Positions 36,998 to 44,314 of a stretch of DNA of 44,314 nt are shown here, in pieces. A model generated the notes under the pieces. The model was not told the DNA's origin. It did not search any database and saw only the letters and a program-made list of their open reading frames with translations. Origin of the DNA: Moritella sp. PE36. Lineage in GTDB: Bacteria; Pseudomonadota; Gammaproteobacteria; Enterobacterales; Moritellaceae. A program made the translations under genes and the position numbers. Where the stretch lies: contig NZ_ABCQ01000038.1 in NCBI RefSeq assembly GCF_000170855.1, positions 1 through 44,314 of the forward strand. The letters run 5' to 3'. Position 1 is the stretch's first letter, and each line of letters begins with the position of its first letter.

Positions 36998-37257
36998 CCT
37001 TAAACTACCACCATGGTATTATACTGATGCTAATGCTTTATAACATTCTTTATTATTACGCTGGTTGTAATATAGAAAATTATAAGCGGGCAGAATGTTG
37101 AGATTAATTGGCATTAATGAAAAAAAACTAGTGAAACTGTGACTTTTTTGGCATAGTATCGAAAAATATACTAAGACGTGCATAAATGTAAATTAGGTGG
37201 ATGTTCTACCGGTTATATGTTCATGTAATTTATACAAAAAATGCTTTTGGAGCTAAA
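36998..37257 (+). promoter_or_regulatory. mshG-mshA intergenic region, likely major pilin promoter
   Basis: 260 bp between the platform gene and the major pilin gene. In other MSHA loci mshF and mshB lie here; neither is found. The stretch is AT-rich and includes a TGTGA half-site (about 37139) and an AT tract around 37165-37172 (TATACT). A strong promoter is expected because pilin is needed in large amounts, but no pair of -35/-10 boxes is convincing. TTGGAGC precedes the mshA ATG. Confidence 0.35.
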
Positions 37258-37698
37258 ATGAAAAGAAATGCAGGTTTTACACTAATCGAATTAGTGATCG
37301 TAATTATTGTTCTAGGTATCTTAGCTGCAACGGCAGTGCCGAAGTTTATTAATCTTCAAGATGATGCTAAAGAAGCGGCAATGAAAGGTGTTGAGTCTGC
37401 GCTGCATAGTGCTGCTAATATCGTTTATTCTAAGTCAGCTATTGATGGTGTTGAAAGTAATGCATCAGATAGTATTTCTACATCTAGCGGTGATGTTAAT
37501 GTTATTTGGGGTTATCCTGCTGCTACGTCAGCAGGTATTGCAAGTGCAGTTGAATTAAGTGGCTTCGATTCTGGGACTTCTGGGACTTCTTATACATTCT
37601 GGAATGGAGCTTCAAGCTCAAGTGATACTTGTGTTACTTATAGCCAGCCAGCAACTAGCGCTGCAGGTTACACAATCGTAAGTGGAAATTGCTCATAA
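37258..37698 (+). CDS. mshA: Major MSHA pilin MshA
   Basis: 146 aa from the ATG at 37258, chosen because it has TTGGAG upstream and gives a normal 6-residue leader; an upstream in-frame ATG at 37201 would add 19 residues. The prepilin peptidase site is G|FTLIELV with Glu5, followed by the hydrophobic helix. Two late cysteines, in DTCVTY and SGNCS, would form the C-terminal disulfide loop. The Ser/Gly/Ala-rich surface part includes GTSGTS, encoded by two copies of a 9-bp repeat (37570-37590). A strong terminator follows, separating it from the minor pilins. It could formally be MshB, but position and terminator favour the major pilin. Confidence 0.88.
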   Translation: MKRNAGFTLIELVIVIIVLGILAATAVPKFINLQDDAKEAAMKGVESALHSAANIVYSKSAIDGVESNASDSISTSSGDVNVIWGYPAATSAGIASAVELSGFDSGTSGTSYTFWNGASSSSDTCVTYSQPATSAAGYTIVSGNCS

Positions 37699-37742
37699 TA
37701 ACGTGATTAACTGTTAAATGGGTATTAATCTATTTAATGAGC

Positions 37743-37773
37743 AAAAGGCTTACTTCGGTAAGCCTTTTTATTT
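37743..37773 (+). terminator. Intrinsic terminator after mshA with UUCG tetraloop
   Basis: AAAAGGCTTAC (37743-37753), loop TTCG, GTAAGCCTTTT (37758-37768), then TATTTT. The C(UUCG)G tetraloop makes an unusually stable stem. It lies 44 bases after mshA and 133 before mshC, and probably lowers minor pilin expression relative to the major pilin. Confidence 0.93.
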
Positions 37774-37901
37774 TCAGCAACGTATTGGTTAATGCCTGTT
37801 ATTAATGCAACTTACTTAATTTTATAATATTATCAATATCCAATATGGGAAAACGCTAATACCTAGTATCCACCATTTTTAAGCCATCAAGTACGGTCGC
37901 T

Positions 37902-38432
37902 ATGCATAAAAAATCAGGCTTTACCCTTATCGAACTCGTTATTGTTATCATCCTTTTAGGTATTCTGGCTGCGACCGCGCTCCCTAAATTCATCGGTAAT
38001 AATAGTTTTGAAGCCCAAACTTATCGTGATCAACTACTGCAATTATTAAAAACGGTGCAGCAGCAAGCGATGAGTTGTGATCTTGATTGTCGAGCTTCTC
38101 TTGCTGGTAACCCTCGCGACCCTTTAACGGGTAATGCCTATGCGTGTAATCGAGTTGTCATCACAACTGAGCGATTTGGTATTCCAACAAATTGTGGCAC
38201 AAGTTTACCAACTAGTTTTTCTGCTAATCAATTAGGCATGAGTGTTACAGAAGCAAATAGCGCCAATGTCAGTTTCTCGGTTAGTGGGACTGTAAACATA
38301 AGTACTACAACGCTTGAATTTGATTCATGGGGTATTGTTAGTAACTGCACATCAGGCTGTAATATCAGTATCATCGGCGATCAACCATTAACAATCCGCA
38401 TCGAACCTCAAGGTTACATCCATGAATTATAG
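37902..38432 (+). CDS. mshC: Minor MSHA prepilin MshC
   Basis: 176 aa. Short leader MHKKSG, cleavage before FTLIELVIVII, Glu5 present, then a long hydrophobic helix and a C-terminal domain with six or so cysteines (CDLDC, ACN, NCG, NCTSGC). The order after the major pilin matches mshC of vibrios and Shewanella. The ribosome-binding site is weak (TACGGTCGCT), consistent with low expression. Its last 11 bases overlap the start of mshD. Confidence 0.85.
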   Translation: MHKKSGFTLIELVIVIILLGILAATALPKFIGNNSFEAQTYRDQLLQLLKTVQQQAMSCDLDCRASLAGNPRDPLTGNAYACNRVVITTERFGIPTNCGTSLPTSFSANQLGMSVTEANSANVSFSVSGTVNISTTTLEFDSWGIVSNCTSGCNISIIGDQPLTIRIEPQGYIHEL

Positions 38433-38979
38433 ACAACGTGGTTTCACCTTAATCGAGATAGTGGTTGGCATCGTTGTACTTGCTGTGGCGATGACCATTG
38501 TCACCAGCATATTTCTACCGCAGGCTAATAAGATGACTGGGCCCATGTATCAGATAAAAGCCACGGCCTTAGGTAAGAGCATCATGAACCAAGTGCTTAT
38601 TCGTTATTATGATGATGTTAACGCCCGTGCCAATGGTTCTATCCGTTGTGGCCAAGTTATTGCCGGTAGTGTGACCGTTTCGTGCAGCGCTAGCTTAGGG
38701 TTAGATGTTGTCGAGACTAAAGCTAGCCCAAATGGTTTTAATGACGTTGATGATTATCATATTTATTGTGACGACCAAACGGGTTATGATCCCAAAGTGG
38801 CGTTAGGTCTTTTCACTAGTGAGTATCCAGGTTATGGCGTTAGAATTTGTGCCTCGCTGGCAGCAGATAAGTTTGGTGGTAGCAGTGGTGAAAACCATGT
38901 CGCTAAACGGATCTCAGTGACAATATTCATGCCTAATAATGAAGCTATCACGCTGACTTCATTTAAGGGGAACTATTGA
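38422..38979 (+). CDS. mshD: Minor MSHA prepilin MshD
   Basis: 185 aa. Leader MNYRQRG, cleavage before FTLIEIVVGIVVLA with Glu5, then the family-typical ATALGKSIMNQVL helix and a pair of Cys blocks (RCGQVI, TVSCSA, YCDD). The ATG lies inside the mshC 3' end and the TGA shares its last base with the mshO start. It is probably part of the tip complex with MshC, MshO and MshP, as with GspI/J-like minor pilins. Confidence 0.85.
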   Translation: MNYRQRGFTLIEIVVGIVVLAVAMTIVTSIFLPQANKMTGPMYQIKATALGKSIMNQVLIRYYDDVNARANGSIRCGQVIAGSVTVSCSASLGLDVVETKASPNGFNDVDDYHIYCDDQTGYDPKVALGLFTSEYPGYGVRICASLAADKFGGSSGENHVAKRISVTIFMPNNEAITLTSFKGNY

Positions 38980-39785
38980 TGCCTAGAGCGATTAAACACA
39001 AACAGCTCGGTTTCACCTTAGTTGAACTTGTTATGGTGATTATCTTATTAGGCGTTGTCGGCACTTTTAGTAGCCGTTTTATCAGTGATAACGTGATTCT
39101 TTATCAAACGTCGGTCAATCAGAATGAACGTCTAAATGATGCCCGTTTTGTGCTGAATCGGATGAGTAAAGAGCTGGATTCTGCAATTGCATTTAGTGTC
39201 ACTGCTGTGTCTAATATTCCGGGGCAAATGTGCATTCAATTTGTGCCGTTCACGGCTGCAGGCCAGTACATTAATAATGTCGGAGGGCAAAGCTCAATTG
39301 AGTTGATAATGGATCCCATGACTCGCTCTGGCAGCCGTGCGGTAACTACGTTTATAGGTCTGCGTATCAGTGTGTTAACCACGAATGCTGACGATTTCTA
39401 CATTACGACTGAAAATGCGAGCGATAGTATAGCGACAATTAGTACTTATACAGCGTCGGGTTCACAAGCGACTCTGGATCTAGATGAACCACTAGACCGA
39501 GACTCTGCGGTATCACGCTATTTTATTGCTGAAAATAAAGTGCAATATTGTTTACGCTCTAGCGGTGATGCTATGGAGTTGTCACGCAGTGAAGCATCCT
39601 TAACTGACTCTGTTTATCCTCTCTCTGTCTTGATGGTGGATAATTTAAGTACTAATAGCAGCATGACATTAACGACCGCGACGCAGTTTAGTAATGCTAT
39701 TTTGGAGTTAAGCTTCGGGTTTTTACTGCGGGATGGCAGTGAAATCAAATTTGAACATCAGGTGGTAATGACTAATGTCCCGTAA
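38979..39785 (+). CDS. mshO: Minor MSHA prepilin MshO
   Basis: 268 aa from the ATG at 38979, which overlaps the mshD stop (TGATG); a TTG three bases earlier is less likely. Leader MPRAIKHKQLG, cleavage before FTLVELVMVIILLG, Glu5 present. The large C-terminal domain resembles GspJ/PilW-type minor pilins (NERLNDARFVLNRMSKELDSA). It overlaps mshP by 11 bases. Confidence 0.85.
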   Translation: MPRAIKHKQLGFTLVELVMVIILLGVVGTFSSRFISDNVILYQTSVNQNERLNDARFVLNRMSKELDSAIAFSVTAVSNIPGQMCIQFVPFTAAGQYINNVGGQSSIELIMDPMTRSGSRAVTTFIGLRISVLTTNADDFYITTENASDSIATISTYTASGSQATLDLDEPLDRDSAVSRYFIAENKVQYCLRSSGDAMELSRSEASLTDSVYPLSVLMVDNLSTNSSMTLTTATQFSNAILELSFGFLLRDGSEIKFEHQVVMTNVP

Positions 39786-40206
39786 TCATTGCGCTAGCAG
39801 CTATCAGCAACAACAGGGCAGTATGCTGGTCATTGCGGTATTTATCATCGTTGTTATTTCGTTATTAGCAGCGTCATTAAGTCGTATTTTGAGTTCGACT
39901 GCTGACGGTGTTGCTAATGAAGTGTATAGCGCGAAAGCTTATTTTGCTGCTGATAGTGGTATGGAATATGGGATTTATCGGGTGTTGAATGGTACTTTGG
40001 CGTGTAACATATTCCCAGTTCCCCCGCCTATAACGCCCTTTGCTATTGATGGTGAAACTGGATTGGAAAATTGTAGAGTGAGTGTTACATGTCAAACGAT
40101 TAACTTACCTGATGGCAGTGAGCAATATTATTTAATCTCTACGGGTACTTGCGATGGTGGAAAAATTGTTGCTGAACATAAAGTTGAAGCAGAGGTTAAA
40201 TTATGA
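39775..40206 (+). CDS. mshP: MSHA biogenesis protein MshP (PilX-like)
   Basis: 143 aa. A leader of about 16 residues ending QQQQG precedes SMLVIAVFIIVVISLLAASLSR. The first mature residue is Ser rather than Phe and there is no Glu at position 5, as in PilX/GspK-like pilins that cap the tip. The signature SAKAYFAADSGMEYGIYR is typical of MshP. Four Cys in two pairs (ACN, NCR, TCQ, TCD) could form disulfides. 166 bp with no gene separate it from mshQ. Confidence 0.85.
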   Translation: MSRNHCASSYQQQQGSMLVIAVFIIVVISLLAASLSRILSSTADGVANEVYSAKAYFAADSGMEYGIYRVLNGTLACNIFPVPPPITPFAIDGETGLENCRVSVTCQTINLPDGSEQYYLISTGTCDGGKIVAEHKVEAEVKL

Positions 40207-40372
40207 CGTTATTCAGGTCATGACAGACTATCTACCGCGTCGTTTAAATTAGAGGTTACACGCAAGCTAGCAGTATTGGAGCAGATTCGAGGTTATATGT
40301 ATTTGTAAAGGTTTGTATAAGTACCATTGTTATTATTAATGTATCGTCAATAATATATTATAATAACGGCTG

Positions 40373-43300
40373 GTGTTTTTATGGGTTTTAATTGTGCATT
40401 TCACGAACGATTTTAGATTTAATACTTTCACGTACCAATGCTTTGCATTGTCACTCTGTTTATTTGTAGCGTTTTCAGCTGGTGCTGATGTGTTATTAAC
40501 AGGCAGTATGAAAGTCGGCGATAATGATACCAAGCGTATTCATCCCCGCTATTTGTTAACCGCGAAAGACTCCAGAACAAATGATAAGTTGGAGGAGCCT
40601 CAAGCATCGAACGCAATCAATTTTCATCTCAGTAAAGACATTAATTTAACGCAAATTCGCCTAAATAATGCAAAGTCGATAAACGCTTCGTTGTATTTTG
40701 TTATCTGGAATAGTCGTGATCAGGTGATGGTTAATACCCGCTCTACCTCTTATTTATATTCAAGTAGTCAATTACTCAATACTCGTTTACCTGCTGGTGA
40801 CTATAAATTGGTTGTTGTTGGGCAATGTTTTAATCGTGGGGGCAAACCAAAAGGTTGGTCTAATCGTTGCGGTAAAAACTGGGATTATGAAGATTTTTCT
40901 TTTTCTGATATTCAGCTAATCACTCCGCAAACCTCAAACAGTATTACCTTTTTACAACGCCGTCATATTGGTGATTCAAATGAGCGTCAAAATGATGGTT
41001 ATGGCGGACGTTGGTACCCAGATCATCACGAAGGTGATGAAGTCGAATATGAGTTTACCCCGCCTCGTCGCACCAACTTAAAATCGATCACACTATATAA
41101 TTATCGGGACCTTATTCCCAACCGTGATTATGTCAAGCTGACCCTTTCTGGTGATAACTTTAGCAAGCAAACGACCTATATGAATACGGATTCTAGCTCG
41201 GGTAACTTTGTCTGGCGATTGAATAAAACGTTATTACCGGGCGTGGAATATGAGTTGGAAATTGAAGTCGAGGATGATGGTGATGCAGATGACATTTCTT
41301 GGGATGATATCGTCCTTACAATGGGCCCCGATAGCAATGTTAATATTAACCATTACCGCTTAACTTATAGCGACCGCGCTTTAACTTGTGAGCCCGCTAT
41401 CGTTACCGTGCAAGCGTGTATTAATCGTTATCAAACGGGTGATACCTGTGTGGAAGCGACAAGTTCAACAATGGCGACTTTAGTGGCAAAGGCTAAAAAT
41501 AGTAATGATGTAATACGTCAATCCACGGGCCGTTTTGTTGGGACGACGAATGTTGATTTAGGGTATTTAAGTGCGGATGATTTAGCGCTGTCATTATCGG
41601 GTATTAATAAAGCCTATTACTGTAATGGCGCTCCAAGTGATGACAGTAACTGCGATATCAACTTTGCCGATGCCGGTTTTTTCTTTAGTTATGATAATGA
41701 TAATGACGATGGCAGTAATGATATTGGCAATCAAGTAGCTGGTAAGCGTTTTTCTAAGCCCGTTAAATTAGAGGCTTTTTATAATGATAGAGGTCAGTGT
41801 AAAAACATCTTTAAAAATAATGAAGTCATCCCTGTCAATTTGGGTATTCAGTGTAAAGAGCCGGGGTCTTGTTCAGCGTTAGATTTCCTCGCGAATACCA
41901 TTACATTAGGTAAAAATAACGCTAGTCAAAGTGTTGCATATGCACCTGTTGATCTTAAATTCACGCGAAACGGTACCCAAATTGATAACGCATTATATCA
42001 AGACGCGGGTAAGATCAATCTTATTGCCAGTTATACCATCGATGATGATACTCACCATTTAAGTGGCTTAACCATTAAAGGCGCGAGTAATCAGTTTGCT
42101 GTAAGACCTTATCAATTTCAAATCAATGCAGAAAATAAAACAACAGCAGCGGATTTAACGGCAAAGACTGCAAGCGATGACTTCATTAATATCCATAAAG
42201 CTGGGGAAAATTTTAACTTCAGTGTTAGTGCGGTGAATATCGATGGTATGACAACGACTAACTATCAGCCTGATAGTGGTACGCGTATAAAATTTAAATT
42301 AACGCGCTTAATACCTCAACTCACGGGAGTGGATGGAAGTTTTACTTATGCTAAAGGTAACTTAGGCATAGTCCAGACGAGTGGTGAATGGGTTACTGCT
42401 CAGCTTGAACCGTTTAAGAGTGGTGTTTCTTGGTATAGCCAAGCGCACTATGATGAAGCTGGCGCGATTCAAGTTAATGTGATGGATGATGGTTATTATG
42501 GCATGTCGTTCTCTGTTGATGAAAATGATGATGCAGAGGCAGCAGGGCAAGCTATAGGGCGTTTTATTCCATCACACTTTAAATTAACATCATCGAAAGT
42601 GGATAACTATGTTGGCAGTAATAATGCTTCTGCAAGTGGTTATGATTATGTCTTTCCTGATCAACTCGCCAATTATATTGCGGGAACAAAAGTACTACAG
42701 AACGACGATGGTAATATTTATGAATGTAGAGAAGAATGGGACCATTCCCAATGGTGTACAATATGGACCGAAGGATCGAATCAATATGAACCGGGTGTTG
42801 GTACTGCTTGGGAGATGGCTTGGACATTATCCGATGAGCCTGTTTCTGGCGCTGTATTTACTTATATGGACCAACCGGAGTTAGTATTTGACTATCGCCT
42901 TGAGGCGCAAAATGCACTTGGTTTAGTGACTCAAAATTACGATAAAGATAAAGCTACTGTCACCTTTACTGCGGACTCAGACGGACTGGACTTATCTTCT
43001 CGTTTACAAAATTTTGGGGGCGGGTGGTGTTATGGCGTTTATCAGCCTGGGCTGTGCGATGTAGATAGTACTTATGGCGTTGGCGATGACGGTTTGTTTA
43101 CCCGCTTAGTGAGTGGTGAAGATGGCCCCATACTCAATACATTTTTTGGCATTGCGATATCAGATCTTGATGGTGTTGAGCTTGAAGACAAAGATATGCC
43201 GACGAATGTGAATACAGCCAAGCGCTTGTCTGCACTGGCTAGCGAACTACGTTATGGCCGTTGGAATATTAATGACGGTTATGGCCCAATTAATGATAAA

Positions 43301-43639
43301 TTACCTGTTGTTATGCAATTAGAATATTATGATGGACAGCAGTTTATTATTAATCCTGATGATAGTTTGACAAGTTTTGTTGCTACTGGTGCTGAAGCGA
43401 AGATTAAAGGCAGTACATTGGGCATTAATCTGAGTGGTAGTGGTCAATTTAGGTATGGGGAGAGCCAAGAGCTGATGATTTCTTCGGTAAATCCTGGCGA
43501 GGCTATTTTAGAATATATAAATACACCGCCTTGGTTACAGTATGATTGGTCAGCAAGCACTAAAACCCCCACCGCTATTATTACTTTCGGCTTTTTCTAT
43601 GGCAATGATCGCGTTATTTACCGTCGGCGATTAAATTAA
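40373..43639 (+). CDS. mshQ: Large surface protein MshQ
   Basis: About 1088 aa. The frame opens with GTG at 40373; GTG at 40394 is an alternative and neither has a good ribosome-binding site. The signal peptide hydrophobic core is LSLCLFVAFSAGA. The N-terminal third has two jelly-roll-like beta segments with acidic loops (VEDDGDADDISWDD). The region from about residue 340 on (SDRALTCEPAIVTVQACI) is the MshQ/DUF6701-type part that runs to the C-terminus, where GQFRYGESQELMISS and the final FGFFYGNDRVIYRRR are found. It is probably exported and associated with the MSHA pilus or cell surface as an adhesin-like protein; the exact role is unknown. It ends the MSHA locus, 100 bp before mreB. Confidence 0.82.
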   Translation: MFLWVLIVHFTNDFRFNTFTYQCFALSLCLFVAFSAGADVLLTGSMKVGDNDTKRIHPRYLLTAKDSRTNDKLEEPQASNAINFHLSKDINLTQIRLNNAKSINASLYFVIWNSRDQVMVNTRSTSYLYSSSQLLNTRLPAGDYKLVVVGQCFNRGGKPKGWSNRCGKNWDYEDFSFSDIQLITPQTSNSITFLQRRHIGDSNERQNDGYGGRWYPDHHEGDEVEYEFTPPRRTNLKSITLYNYRDLIPNRDYVKLTLSGDNFSKQTTYMNTDSSSGNFVWRLNKTLLPGVEYELEIEVEDDGDADDISWDDIVLTMGPDSNVNINHYRLTYSDRALTCEPAIVTVQACINRYQTGDTCVEATSSTMATLVAKAKNSNDVIRQSTGRFVGTTNVDLGYLSADDLALSLSGINKAYYCNGAPSDDSNCDINFADAGFFFSYDNDNDDGSNDIGNQVAGKRFSKPVKLEAFYNDRGQCKNIFKNNEVIPVNLGIQCKEPGSCSALDFLANTITLGKNNASQSVAYAPVDLKFTRNGTQIDNALYQDAGKINLIASYTIDDDTHHLSGLTIKGASNQFAVRPYQFQINAENKTTAADLTAKTASDDFINIHKAGENFNFSVSAVNIDGMTTTNYQPDSGTRIKFKLTRLIPQLTGVDGSFTYAKGNLGIVQTSGEWVTAQLEPFKSGVSWYSQAHYDEAGAIQVNVMDDGYYGMSFSVDENDDAEAAGQAIGRFIPSHFKLTSSKVDNYVGSNNASASGYDYVFPDQLANYIAGTKVLQNDDGNIYECREEWDHSQWCTIWTEGSNQYEPGVGTAWEMAWTLSDEPVSGAVFTYMDQPELVFDYRLEAQNALGLVTQNYDKDKATVTFTADSDGLDLSSRLQNFGGGWCYGVYQPGLCDVDSTYGVGDDGLFTRLVSGEDGPILNTFFGIAISDLDGVELEDKDMPTNVNTAKRLSALASELRYGRWNINDGYGPINDKLPVVMQLEYYDGQQFIINPDDSLTSFVATGAEAKIKGSTLGINLSGSGQFRYGESQELMISSVNPGEAILEYINTPPWLQYDWSASTKTPTAIITFGFFYGNDRVIYRRRLN

Positions 43640-43655
43640 TGTTTGTCAGTCATAA

Positions 43656-44314
<659 letters not shown>

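Noticed and set aside
37201-37257. 19-residue extension of the MshA leader
   Set aside because: It would give an overlong prepilin leader; the ATG at 37258 has a proper ribosome-binding site and a 6-residue leader.
36998-37257. Sigma-54 promoter for mshA
   Set aside because: TGGCAT elements occur at about 37107 and 37150, but no GC/TTGCA element is at the required distance.

Overview
This is a chromosomal window from a gammaproteobacterium of the Vibrio/Shewanella/Moritella kind, most plausibly a marine Alteromonadales member such as Moritella. That placement is inferred from gene content and order, from the AT-leaning composition and from a complete MSHA type IV pilus locus next to mreB. 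Genus level cannot be settled from the sequence alone. Nothing looks like a phage, transposon, integron or CRISPR array.

Layout. (1) 1-1222: the 3' end of an rRNA operon (partial 23S, then two tandem 5S genes, each followed by a small hairpin) and a strong terminator. (2) 1235-10857: housekeeping genes: a PanM-like acetyltransferase, a small YkgJ-type Cys-cluster protein, envC-gpmI (minus strand) divergent from yibN-secB-gpsA, then nfuA and gntX (minus) divergent from bioH, a short leader-like ORF overlapping an unknown 241-aa gene, and a DUF4202 gene. (3) 11153-13059: yhgN (MarC family) and a class V aminotransferase. (4) 13172-22591, all minus strand: a PglL/Wzy-like O-antigen ligase-family protein, uvrA, a three-gene polysaccharide export set (short OPX protein, outer-membrane beta-barrel, Wzc-like tyrosine autokinase) and, upstream, a VpsT/QstR/CsgD-type LuxR regulator. 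(5) 23104-25132: a YajR-like MFS transporter and ssb. (6) 25427-43639: csrD (mshH) and the MSHA pilus genes mshI, mshI2, J, K, L, M, N, E, G, A, C, D, O, P, Q. (7) 43740-end: the 5' part of mreB.

How the parts fit. The second half is a surface-attachment region. The MSHA machine has a PilM/N/O/P-like inner platform (MshI, I2, J, K), a secretin (MshL), an ExeA-like ATPase (MshM), a TPR protein (MshN), an extension ATPase carrying a c-di-GMP-binding MshEN domain (MshE), a GspF-like platform (MshG), a major pilin (MshA) and minor pilins (MshC, D, O, P) plus the large surface protein MshQ. Beside it sit a split polysaccharide exporter resembling VpsM/N/O of Vibrio cholerae, a VpsT-like regulator, a possible protein O-glycosylating ligase, and CsrD, a degenerate GGDEF/EAL protein that controls Csr small RNAs in E. 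coli. The exporter trio lies between uvrA and ssb, which are close neighbours in many relatives, and no glycosyltransferase genes accompany it.

Points most worth following: the stand-alone split exporter and its regulator; the helically phased GTTAAC cluster in the 512-bp region upstream of the regulator; the 26-codon leader ORF with a strong ribosome-binding site overlapping the unknown gene at 9464; the apparent absence of mshF and mshB; the UUCG-loop terminator between the major pilin and the minor pilins; and the compensatory helix-I change between the two 5S genes.
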